NCBI GenBank assembly: GCA_017538465.1
Contig: JAFYIW010000218.1
Location: 1 to 5,714, forward strand
Origin: Victivallales bacterium
GTDB lineage: Bacteria; Verrucomicrobiota; Lentisphaeria; Oligosphaerales; Oligosphaeraceae
Direction: 5' to 3'
Length of the DNA: 5,714 nucleotides
The notes beneath the pieces were generated by a model. It worked only from the letters and a program-made list of their open reading frames with translations, was not told the DNA's origin and did no database searches. Positions within the stretch are counted from its first letter, which is position 1, and every line of letters starts with the position of its first letter. The translations under genes were made by a program, and so were the position numbers. Shown here piece by piece: positions 1 to 5,714 of this stretch.

Positions 1-3
1 AGC

Positions 4-35
4 CCATTCCGTTTTGCTCAAAACGCGCGGAATGG
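4..35. repeat. Imperfect inverted repeat at left edge
   Basis: CCATTCC (4-10) pairs with GGAATGG (29-35), and just inside it GTTTTG (11-16) pairs with CAAAAC (19-24), leaving a four-base bulge (25-28) on one side. The result is a hairpin of about 12-13 base pairs with a tiny loop. No T-run follows on the + strand, and only three bases remain on the other side, so I cannot show that it is a Rho-independent terminator. It could be the terminator of a gene beyond the left edge or a dispersed intergenic repeat. The dyad is seen directly; its role is unknown. Confidence 0.5.
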
Positions 36-36
36 A

Positions 37-50
37 TCCGTGAAAACGGG
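37..50 (+). other. Small GAAA-tetraloop hairpin
   Basis: CCGT (38-41) and ACGG (46-49) flank the loop GAAA, with a possible T-G wobble closing at 37/50. A four-base stem with a GNRA-type loop is stable for its size but is also common by chance. It lies two bases after the larger inverted repeat, and a short TTTT (57-60) follows seven bases later. Together they could form a weak two-hairpin transcription end for a gene to the left, but this is inference. Confidence 0.25.
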
Positions 51-70
51 CAACACTTTTAACATAGCAA

Positions 71-112
71 CTCCCAACTCACCTCCCACCTCTCACCTCT
101 CACCTCTCGCCT
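71..112. repeat. 7-base tandem repeat, CTCACCT type
   Basis: Five consecutive heptamers run from 78 to 112: CTCACCT, CCCACCT, CTCACCT, CTCACCT, CTCGCCT. A more diverged sixth unit, CTCCCAA, precedes them at 71-77. The array ends four bases before the ATG of the hydrolase gene, so it occupies the place where a ribosome-binding site would sit; it is pyrimidine-rich and carries no Shine-Dalgarno motif on that strand. The opposite strand reads AGGTGAG repeatedly, which resembles a Shine-Dalgarno core, but no substantial gene follows in that direction. Unit number could change by slippage and so alter the 5' leader. That role is inference; the repeat itself is plain. Confidence 0.85.
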
Positions 113-116
113 TATT

Positions 117-1526
117 ATGCCGATTCCCTTTCCAGTCACTCCGATGAATCCCGCGTATGACTACCTCCTGCCACGGCCGTATCACCATGCGGTGCATGGG
201 GGCTTCTTCTCTCTGGAACGCCCCGTTCGGGTGGGGGAAGGTCTGGAGCAGATAGCCGCGCGGCTTCGTTTCTTTGGCGCGGTGGTCGCCGAAGACGCCA
301 TTGCCAGCATTGAACTGGTCAAAGGGACGGGGCTGCCAGAGGAGGGGTTCACCCTCGCAGTCACGCCAGACCGCATTGTTCTCAAGGCGGGCGATGCCGC
401 CGGGCGTCTTTATGGAGCCCATGCCTTGGAGCAGTTGCTGTGGATCGCCTTCCGCTGGGGAGCCAACGCGGCGCAATTGGAGTGTGGCGTAGTGCAGGAC
501 CGTCCATGCTATCGTTGGCGTGGCATCATGCTGGATTCCGCCCGGCATTTCCAAGACCGCGAGACCATCTTGGAGACGCTCCGCCTGATGGGAAAACTCC
601 GCCTGAACCGCTTTCATTGGCATTTGACGGATGCGCAGTCTTGGCGCATTCCCGCCAAGGGCGCACCGGAACTCAATGGTCATGGCGACTGGCAAGACGG
701 CGCCTACACTCCCGAGGATTTCGCGGCCATCCGCGCCGAGGCCGCCCGGCAGTGCATCGAAATCCTCCCGGAGATTGACATGCCGGGACATAATGTCTTT
801 CTCTTGGGGCTACATCCGGAATTGCGCTGCAACCCCGATGTCCATGGCTGGGAAATCTGTCTGTCCAATCCCGCCTCAATGGAATTTATGAAGGCACGAT
901 TGGCGGAGGCGATGGAGCTCTTGCCAGAATCCAAAGTGGTGCATATCGGCGATGACGAGTGCGGCACCAGCCACTGGGACAAGTGTCCGAGGTGCCAGGC
1001 GAAGATTCAGGAACTGGGTCTGAAGGATTCTCGAGCGTTGGAAGAGTGGTTCGTGACCGAAATCTGCAATTTCCTGCTGGCGCATGGCCGCACGCCGATG
1101 GTCTGGGGAACCCATATCAATCCGCCAAAGGAGACCATCCTACAATGCTGGGGCAACGAATGTGACATGGTCACCTGCGCCGCCCATGACGGCAATCCCG
1201 TGGTCTCTTCCATCGACCACGCCTATTATCTGGATTATCCTCAGGATGACGAGGATCCGCATTCCGATCCCATGACGCCAGTCACGGACATGGACACCTA
1301 TTGCTCCACTGTCGGAGCGCACATGGGGAACTACTTGGGAGACCGCCTGCTTGGCGCCGAGGCGCCGTTGTGGACGGAGCTGGTTCCACAGTGGCGAGTG
1401 CGCGCGAAGTTGTTGGACCGCGCCATCGCGCTCTCCGAGGCGACGTGGACGCCGCAGACCCATAAGCATTATCGCAATTTCCTGCAGCGCAAGCGCGGCC
1501 TTGAGCTGGCGGGATATAGTTGGTAG
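117..1526 (+). CDS. Beta-N-acetylhexosaminidase, glycoside hydrolase family 20
   Basis: GH20 enzymes cleave terminal beta-linked GlcNAc or GalNAc using the substrate's own acetamido group as nucleophile. Residues about 15-125 look like the small alpha/beta domain that precedes the barrel (EGFTLAVTPDRIVLKAGDAAG region, 76-96). The TIM barrel starts near 131 with RGIMLDSARHF (R143 would bind substrate). It continues through HWHLTD (167-172), EIDMPGH (219-225), the catalytic pair D280-E281 in HIGDDE, W345, the YYLDY motif (370-374) and PLWTE (417-421). The second Gly of the usual HxGGDE motif is Asp279 here. A CPRC pair (290-293) follows. At 469 residues it is a compact single-enzyme form. I see no signal peptide, so a cytoplasmic location is likely, perhaps trimming imported or recycled amino-sugar oligosaccharides. 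ATG 117 is the first start after an in-frame TAA (60-62); ATG 144 is the alternative. Neither has a Shine-Dalgarno site. The gene stands alone on its strand here. Confidence 0.93.
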   Translation: MPIPFPVTPMNPAYDYLLPRPYHHAVHGGFFSLERPVRVGEGLEQIAARLRFFGAVVAEDAIASIELVKGTGLPEEGFTLAVTPDRIVLKAGDAAGRLYGAHALEQLLWIAFRWGANAAQLECGVVQDRPCYRWRGIMLDSARHFQDRETILETLRLMGKLRLNRFHWHLTDAQSWRIPAKGAPELNGHGDWQDGAYTPEDFAAIRAEAARQCIEILPEIDMPGHNVFLLGLHPELRCNPDVHGWEICLSNPASMEFMKARLAEAMELLPESKVVHIGDDECGTSHWDKCPRCQAKIQELGLKDSRALEEWFVTEICNFLLAHGRTPMVWGTHINPPKETILQCWGNECDMVTCAAHDGNPVVSSIDHAYYLDYPQDDEDPHSDPMTPVTDMDTYCSTVGAHMGNYLGDRLLGAEAPLWTELVPQWRVRAKLLDRAIALSEATWTPQTHKHYRNFLQRKRGLELAGYSW

Positions 1527-1793
1527 AAGAAGCCACGATAGTAGCCTGTGGCATTTGCAAATCGCGTCGGCCTGTGGCAGCCTCCCAGAGGATTGGCATT
1601 GTTTTTGGGGGGCTTGCCATTGCCAGGCGCCACGGGGAGGGCGCTTCCAGCTTCTCGGCGGCGATGTCGCCTCAATGGCCCCTTCGAAGCTTCTGTGACG
1701 GAGATTTTTCCTCCACGGGCAAGTCGCATGAGTGAACATGGCGCCCCAAGGATAGATTCCCGAATGAAGGGCAAACGGCGCGCCAATCCGCGC
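1527..1793. other. Spacer between convergent genes
   Basis: This spacer separates the hydrolase stop (TAG, 1524-1526) from the stop of the leftward AI-2E gene. I see no supported gene in it. It contains several weak structures. GCCAC/GTGGC (1532-1536 with 1548-1552, 11-base loop) starts five bases after the hydrolase stop. The 10-base direct repeat GCCTGTGGCA occurs at 1544-1553 and 1570-1579. GCGCC/GGCGC (1627-1631 with 1640-1644) has an 8-base loop. None is followed by a clear T-run, so no strong intrinsic terminator can be named for either gene. Confidence 0.6.
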
Positions 1794-1811
1794 CTATTGG
1801 GTTTTCTTCTT
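1783..1811 (+). terminator. Weak candidate terminator for the hydrolase gene
   Basis: CCAAT (1783-1787) and ATTGG (1796-1800) can pair around an 8-base loop, and the T-rich stretch GTTTTCTTCTT (1801-1811) follows on the + strand. The stem is only five pairs and AT-rich, the T-run is interrupted, and the site lies more than 250 bases after the hydrolase stop and overlaps the end of the AI-2E gene. It is the best candidate I can find for ending + strand transcription, but it may be chance. Confidence 0.2.
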
Positions 1812-3353
1812 GAATTGGGTCCGGAAGATCAGCAGGCAAATGGCGCACAGGCCGAAAATGAGCGGTCCATAGATGATGCCAATTAAGCCAAAAGTCTGTA
1901 GCCCTCCTAGAATGGCAAAGAACAGAGCCAGATAGGACATTCCGGTCTTGCCGCTCTTTTTCATCAACAGCGGGCGCAGGAAATTGTCCAGATTGGCAAC
2001 GATGATGGCGCAGGTCGCCAGAACAAAACACGCCTGCCAGGTTTGTCCAGTGGCAAAGAAATAGATGGTGATTGGGACCCAGATCAGGGTGGTGCCCACA
2101 AAGGGGATGATGGAGCACATTCCCAGCATGACTCCCCAGAAGAGCGCGGGGATGTCCACAATCCAGAATATGACCATCGCCACCATCGCCTGGCAGGAGG
2201 CCGTTCCCAGGATGCTGACGACCAGCGTGGAGGACACGGCCTTGATCTGCTGCAGCAGCTGCTGTTCCTCCTTGGGGCCCAGCGGACTGATGGAGCGCAC
2301 GTAATTCATGATATTCTCGCCATCATAGAAGACAAAGAACATCACGAAGAACATCAAAAAGAAATTGAAGACGGTGACCCAGGTTTTGGAAATCACCGCG
2401 AAGAGTATTTTCAGAATCTCTGTCAAGAGATTACGGGAGACATTGGTGAGGAATTCCGTGGCTCGCTGGGGATCAATTTTGGGGGTGATGCGTTCCTTTG
2501 GGGATGTTGAAAAGGTGGCTTCTGGCTGCCGGAGCGGGGCGGAGTCGTCTTTGTCGTCTAAGGACACGTCGGCCCCCGCCGGGGATTCCTGAGGAATGGC
2601 TTCCCGGGGAGTTGTTGCCGTCACTGTGGGCTGAGACGTGGTTTCATTCTCGGATTCCGTTGCGGGCGTTTCCTGGTCTTCCAGGTCCGCCGCGTTGTTT
2701 TCATCCTCTTCGGCGCCATCTGAGGATTGGGGTTCAGGGGCAGAAAGAGCCGTCGTCTTGGCGACTTCGGGAACCAGAGGAAGGAGCTGATTGATCGTCT
2801 GGTCATTTACTTCTGTTTCCGCCGTCACGGTGAAAAGCTGGAGGTCATGGAAGATTCTCCGGCTCAATTCATGATTGTTGATTTCCTCGATGAGGCGCGG
2901 CACCTTTTTGGGCAACTCCCGATCCAGCCAATTCGCGGTGGTCTGCAGAGTGGAGACTCCCTGCTTGGCGATTTGAATCAAAAAGAGTCCAAGGGGAATC
3001 ACGATGATCAGGAAGGCGAGGGTGACCGACACAATCGCCGCATGCCAGCGGACCTGGTCCGATACTTTGGCCTCATAGAGTCTAAGCTGTTCGGCGTCTT
3101 TCGGGGGCCTGATGCGAAAAACGCGGCGAAAAAAGGTGTTGACTTTTTGAGTTATCCGCAGGACATGCCGATGCATGGGAGCGAGAATGGTGCCCAGAAG
3201 GATGCCTAGGATAATGGCATCCAGCTCTCCCCGGACCAAATAGACGGCCGTCAGGAAAAGGAGGATCGTCAGACTGAGGAAGGTGATTTTGGCAATATTG
3301 TTTCCCCAGGTATTGGCATGTTCGGTTGTAGGGGGAGGCGTTGGCGTGGTCAT
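1794..3353 (-). CDS. AI-2E family transporter (PerM/TqsA/YdiK type) with acidic insert
   Basis: The protein has 519 residues and belongs to the AI-2E (formerly UPF0118) family of inner-membrane proteins. Its members have been linked to autoinducer-2 export or cation/proton exchange; for most, including this one, the substrate is unknown. Membrane segments lie near 22-40, 46-60 and 104-128, then after a long soluble region near 309-343, and several more from 372 to about 510. Family hallmarks are in the C-terminal half: IIPFVGTTLIWVP (415-427), DNFLRPLLM (456-464) and LGGLQTFGLIGIIYGPLIF (482-500). The basic stretch at 61-100 suggests that this loop is cytoplasmic, which would place the large soluble region (129-308) outside the membrane. 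Within it, about residues 198-292 form a low-complexity acidic segment that makes the protein much longer than the usual 340-400 residues. ATG 3353 is fixed by an in-frame TGA four codons upstream; no good Shine-Dalgarno site is visible. The gene starts 30 bases after the MraY stop and probably shares its transcript. Confidence 0.93.
   Translation of the reverse strand: MTTPTPPPTTEHANTWGNNIAKITFLSLTILLFLTAVYLVRGELDAIILGILLGTILAPMHRHVLRITQKVNTFFRRVFRIRPPKDAEQLRLYEAKVSDQVRWHAAIVSVTLAFLIIVIPLGLFLIQIAKQGVSTLQTTANWLDRELPKKVPRLIEEINNHELSRRIFHDLQLFTVTAETEVNDQTINQLLPLVPEVAKTTALSAPEPQSSDGAEEDENNAADLEDQETPATESENETTSQPTVTATTPREAIPQESPAGADVSLDDKDDSAPLRQPEATFSTSPKERITPKIDPQRATEFLTNVSRNLLTEILKILFAVISKTWVTVFNFFLMFFVMFFVFYDGENIMNYVRSISPLGPKEEQQLLQQIKAVSSTLVVSILGTASCQAMVAMVIFWIVDIPALFWGVMLGMCSIIPFVGTTLIWVPITIYFFATGQTWQACFVLATCAIIVANLDNFLRPLLMKKSGKTGMSYLALFFAILGGLQTFGLIGIIYGPLIFGLCAICLLIFRTQFKKKTQ
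2478..2762 (-). other. Acidic low-complexity segment within the AI-2E protein
   Basis: Codons about 198-292 of the AI-2E protein encode a segment rich in Glu, Asp, Ser, Thr, Pro, Gln and Ala with almost no large hydrophobic residues. An especially acidic run occurs near residues 213-236. It lies between the third membrane helix and the helix that begins near 309. It reads as an intrinsically disordered linker. I see no DNA-level tandem repeat in it, and the frame stays open, so it does not look like a frameshift product. Its location outside the membrane is inferred from the positive-inside rule. Confidence 0.8.
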
Positions 3354-3383
3354 ATCGGCATGTCAGGGAATTGTCTGAAGGGA

Positions 3384-4574
3384 CTATCGTAGCTTTATCA
3401 TCACAATGATGAACAAGGGCATGAGGGCGGTCTGCAACAGCATGAAACGGATAAGCACCTGGGAGTCAGACCAGCCGAGATTCTTGCGGCAGTGGTCGTG
3501 AACTGGAAAACGATAACGATGGAGGAAGCGCACCAGCATGCATTGCTTTGCCGCCTCTTCCTCGGTGGCGAAATTCTCCGGATGGACGGGGTTGACGGTG
3601 ATGGAGCGCGGCGGGCGCGTGTCATAGCCGAGCTTCTTCATCATGCGCAGCAGGATCAGCTTGACGAGTCCCATGCCGCCATTGACCATGAGGATGGGGG
3701 TCGCCACCAGGAACATGAAGGGATTGCCTGAGACCAGCACTGCAATTCCCAGCAGCAGCCCGTAGAAGCGGCTGCCGGCGTCGCCCATCAACACCATGCT
3801 GGGGCTGGCATTATACCACAGATATGCGCAGAGCCCTCCTGCCGCCGTGAAAATGCAGATTGCCCAGGAGGCGCCGTTTTCCAGATGAGGCAGCAGCAGG
3901 TAGCCGGTAATGCCTTCATGTCCTAAGACGCCATAGAGGAAAACGCCCATTCCGAAAAGTCCATAGAGGGCAAGCGACCCCGCCACGCCGTCCACGCCGT
4001 CCGAGCAATTGACGACGTTGATCATGAGCCAGAGCAGCGCCGTGCCGATGATGACATAAAGCCATAACGGCAGCATAAATGCGCCTCCAGGCAGAGGGCC
4101 TTTGACCAATGGCAGCCAGATGGTCGGTCCGTCCATTTCGGCGATTTTCGCCTGCCAATGGCCGATTGTCCAGGCGGCCACCAGCGAGATGGCCAGGTCC
4201 AGAAGGCCTTTTTTCAATTGTCCCCAGTCTGCGGTGGAACGGTCATCCAGGAAACCGGTCATCATGATCGCCAGGAGGCACACTCCAATGATGGCATACT
4301 CCATGAAGAACGGCATGACCATGAAGGCGCAGGCCAGGAAAATCAGTGTGGTTACGAAGCCGGCGCCGGTGGGTTTCCCCTTCGCCTTTTCCGAACCTGC
4401 CACGAAATTCTTTCCGCGGTCATGCGGGAGGAGATGCCATAGTCTTGGCAGGAGGAGCCAGGTCAACAGGGTGCAGCTGCAGGCTCCGACCAGAATCAGA
4501 ATCAGATGCGACTCCAGCAACCGGAAAGGTCCCCACAAGGGAGTCAGAAAATGCCGGGCAAGGTAAGGTAACAT
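3384..4574 (-). CDS. mraY: MraY-type phospho-N-acetylmuramoyl-pentapeptide transferase, divergent
   Basis: MraY transfers phospho-MurNAc-pentapeptide from UDP to undecaprenyl phosphate, making lipid I on the inner face of the membrane. With ATG 4574 the protein has 396 residues and about ten membrane helices, as expected. Landmarks match the family: KGKPTGAG (65-72, compare KxTPTMGG), FLDD (108-111, the Asp pair), NVVNCSDGVDG (186-196) and NASPSMVLMGDAGS (255-268, Mg-binding D265). Near the end, FPVHDHCRKNLGWSDSQVLIRF corresponds to the MraY HHH region and the following RF motif, but the cluster is H359-D360-H361. About 35-40 extra residues (roughly 317-356) come before it. The RF-type ending favours MraY over WecA-like relatives. 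A TTG start at 4592 would add six residues; it has GGGAAGG upstream but lies inside an inverted repeat, so I prefer the ATG. The gene begins 66 bases after the apbE stop. The usual mur/fts neighbours are absent here. Confidence 0.87.
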   Translation of the reverse strand: MLPYLARHFLTPLWGPFRLLESHLILILVGACSCTLLTWLLLPRLWHLLPHDRGKNFVAGSEKAKGKPTGAGFVTTLIFLACAFMVMPFFMEYAIIGVCLLAIMMTGFLDDRSTADWGQLKKGLLDLAISLVAAWTIGHWQAKIAEMDGPTIWLPLVKGPLPGGAFMLPLWLYVIIGTALLWLMINVVNCSDGVDGVAGSLALYGLFGMGVFLYGVLGHEGITGYLLLPHLENGASWAICIFTAAGGLCAYLWYNASPSMVLMGDAGSRFYGLLLGIAVLVSGNPFMFLVATPILMVNGGMGLVKLILLRMMKKLGYDTRPPRSITVNPVHPENFATEEEAAKQCMLVRFLHRYRFPVHDHCRKNLGWSDSQVLIRFMLLQTALMPLFIIVMIKLR

Positions 4575-4589
4575 GGCGCTGTCGATGGG

Positions 4590-4608
4590 CAAGGGGAACC
4601 TTCCCTTG
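4590..4608. promoter_or_regulatory. Inverted repeat in the apbE-mraY gap
   Basis: CAAGGG (4590-4595) and CCCTTG (4603-4608) are perfect complements around a 7-base loop. In the - strand transcript this hairpin lies 33 bases after the apbE stop and 15 bases before the preferred mraY ATG. The alternative TTG start (4592-4590) is the last triplet of the stem, and its only Shine-Dalgarno-like sequence, GGGAAGG, is also inside the hairpin. The structure would therefore mask the TTG start, or modestly affect translation of mraY. No T-run follows, so it is not an obvious terminator. The dyad is seen; the regulatory role is inferred. Confidence 0.35.
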
Positions 4609-4640
4609 TCCGGGAGAGTTCCGTGAAATTGGGGAAGCGG

Positions 4641-5669
4641 TCAGCGCGGATTGGCGGGAACGAGGTCTGCGCGGCCGATGGAAAGCGGGCTTCCGGCATC
4701 GGCCGGCAGCAGGACAAACCCCGTGTCCGGGAGGTCGTGGACCAGCCGTTCCGCAAGAGGTTCGCCATCAACGAAGACGGCTGTGGAGAAGATGTCGGAA
4801 TAAGCGCCGCAGGAGGCGATGGCGGTCACCTGGATCATGGTTTGCGCAGGTTTGCCGGTGCGTGGATCCATGATGTGCCCGATGAAGTGTCCGTCATTGT
4901 CCAGCAGCGGTCGTTCGGAATTTGCGCTGGTGGCGATGAAACGACGATTGGCGTTGGCGAGTTTGACCAGCATTTTCCCATTGAGGTGGTTTCCCGAGCG
5001 GGGGTCACGGATGAGCACTTCGCCGGCATTGGGGAGTTCTGCGGGGTTGTCCAGATACAAGTTGCCCCCGAAATCCAGGAAAATCCGGGAGATGCCGGGG
5101 CGCTTCACAAGGGGAAGCGTCATATCCAAAGCCAGCCCTTTGGCCAGGCCGCCGAAGTCAACGGACATGCCTTCCACCGTCTTGGTGATGGTGTGCGCCT
5201 CGTCATCGAAAACCAGTTTGTCGAGGCCGACGCGTCGCCTGGCATCGGCCAGGGCGTCCGCGTCGGGTTCCTGCTCCGGGTGGGCGGCGGCTTGTTTCCA
5301 GAAGGCCATAAGTGGCCCAATGGTCACGTCGAAGGTGCCGTCCGTGTGGCGATAGGCCTCCCGCGCGACGGCGAAAGCTTTCCAGAGAAGGTCGCCACAG
5401 GCAAAGGGCGTGTTGGCAGGGGCGCGGTTGAAACGGGCAAGCTCGCTTGCCTCGTCATGTCGGTTCAGAGTGGCGTGAAGCCTCGTGAGCAGCTGACTGG
5501 TCTCCGTTGCCGCCTGATCCGCTTCTGCGCCATCTCCCCACAGTGAGATACGGCACTGCGTGTCAAAAGCATAGACGGCATAGTTATGGAGCGCGGCGGC
5601 GGGGGCGGCTTTGGCCTGGGCAATGGCCTCCCTTGGCTGCCGGGCACAGGATATTTCCCGTATGAGCAC
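4641..5669 (-). CDS. apbE: FAD:protein FMN transferase (ApbE family)
   Basis: ApbE enzymes split FAD and attach FMN to a Thr or Ser of partner proteins such as the Rnf and Nqr subunits, using Mg2+. They normally act on the outer side of the inner membrane. The core matches well: TDGTFDVTIGPL (109-120), MSVDFGGLAKG (168-178), FLDFGGN (197-203), HIMDPRTGKPA (265-275) and CGAYSDIFSTAVFV (287-300), where D292 and T296 fit the Mg-binding D-x3-T pattern. The total of 342 residues is normal for the family. The only usable start is GTG 5669, with no Shine-Dalgarno site. This leaves a short N-terminus (LIREISCARQ) without a signal peptide or a good lipobox. Codons just upstream, beyond a TGA at 5697-5699, would supply a hydrophobic helix, so the 5' end may be damaged or misread. 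The gene is first in a leftward row with mraY and the AI-2E gene. No flavinylation target is visible in the window. Confidence 0.92.
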   Translation of the reverse strand: MLIREISCARQPREAIAQAKAAPAAALHNYAVYAFDTQCRISLWGDGAEADQAATETSQLLTRLHATLNRHDEASELARFNRAPANTPFACGDLLWKAFAVAREAYRHTDGTFDVTIGPLMAFWKQAAAHPEQEPDADALADARRRVGLDKLVFDDEAHTITKTVEGMSVDFGGLAKGLALDMTLPLVKRPGISRIFLDFGGNLYLDNPAELPNAGEVLIRDPRSGNHLNGKMLVKLANANRRFIATSANSERPLLDNDGHFIGHIMDPRTGKPAQTMIQVTAIASCGAYSDIFSTAVFVDGEPLAERLVHDLPDTGFVLLPADAGSPLSIGRADLVPANPR

Positions 5670-5714
5670 GCCGATGGCCAGTAGGAAAACGCCGGTTCAC
5701 AGTGCGATTCGCAG
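5670..5714 (-). other. Stub upstream of apbE with in-frame TGA
   Basis: Read leftwards in the apbE frame, these 45 bases give LRIAL, then TGA (5699-5697), then TGVFLLAIG running straight into the apbE GTG. The conceptual product has an Arg followed by a hydrophobic stretch, as in a signal peptide or membrane anchor. The TGA could be a true stop ending an upstream gene, a nonsense mutation, or a base error. No promoter or Shine-Dalgarno site is visible in this short stretch. Confidence 0.4.

Noticed and set aside
18..65. A 15-codon - strand open frame (MLKVLPVFTDPFRAF) with GGGAG five bases before its ATG
   Set aside because: The spacing is good, but the frame is too short to distinguish from chance, no gene is visible after it, and the GGGAG belongs to the edge of the heptamer repeat.
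93..791. A 232-codon open frame on the - strand opposite the hydrolase
   Set aside because: It is antisense to well-conserved GH20 motifs and starts inside the heptamer repeat. No recognisable domain.
1140..1739. A 199-codon open frame on the - strand covering the hydrolase 3' end and the convergent spacer
   Set aside because: Most of it is antisense to the GH20 barrel; the part in the spacer has low-quality, Arg-rich composition and no family resemblance.
2043..3209. Two + strand frames (2043-2510 and 2727-3209) opposite the AI-2E gene
   Set aside because: Both are antisense shadows of a protein with clear membrane segments and family motifs. The His/Asp/Glu-rich translations are what antisense of such sequence gives.
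4623..5546. A 307-codon open frame on the + strand opposite apbE
   Set aside because: It lies wholly antisense to a gene with clear ApbE motifs, its translation resembles no family I know, and long antisense frames are common in GC-rich DNA.
5670..5714. Reassignment of TGA to an amino acid, which would read through upstream of apbE
   Set aside because: apbE itself ends with TGA exactly where the family should end, and the other genes use no internal TGA, so standard decoding is the simpler reading.
1..5714. A new defence, mobile or multi-gene system
   Set aside because: I looked for transposase, integrase, nuclease or toxin-like proteins, CRISPR-type repeats, tRNA-like folds and attachment-like repeats on both strands and found none. 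All four genes belong to known families.

Overview
The window holds four complete protein-coding genes and no RNA genes, mobile elements or CRISPR arrays that I can see. One gene is on the + strand: a family 20 glycoside hydrolase (117-1526). Three are on the - strand and read leftwards in the order ApbE-type flavin transferase (5669-4641), MraY-type phospho-sugar transferase (4574-3384) and AI-2E family membrane protein (3353-1794). The two groups converge on a 267-base spacer (1527-1793).

The DNA is moderately GC-rich, three of the four stop codons are TAG, and none of the chosen starts has a convincing Shine-Dalgarno sequence. The MraY homologue departs from the classical form: its C-terminal His cluster reads H-D-H and is preceded by an extra segment. 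This fits a deep-branching Gram-negative lineage such as Verrucomicrobiota/Lentisphaerota of the PVC group. That placement is a weak inference from family memory, not something the sequence proves.

Region by region: 1-116 is non-coding, with an imperfect 32-base inverted repeat at the left edge, a small GAAA-capped hairpin and a five-copy 7-base tandem repeat (CTCACCT type) ending four bases before the hydrolase start. 117-1526 is the hexosaminidase. 1527-1793 has only weak stem-loops. 1794-5669 is the three-gene leftward cluster with gaps of 30 and 66 bases, short enough for co-transcription. 5670-5714 is a stub whose conceptual translation looks like the missing N-terminal hydrophobic segment of the ApbE protein, interrupted by a TGA.

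Functionally, the hydrolase removes terminal N-acetylhexosamine residues, and MraY makes lipid I for peptidoglycan. ApbE attaches FMN to redox-complex subunits, and the AI-2E protein is a transporter of uncertain substrate. Apart from a loose cell-envelope theme, I see no pathway joining them and no evidence of a new multi-gene system. The features most worth a second look are the heptamer repeat, the H-D-H variant and insertion in MraY, the acidic insert in the AI-2E protein, the G-to-D change beside the hydrolase catalytic pair, and the interrupted 5' end of apbE.
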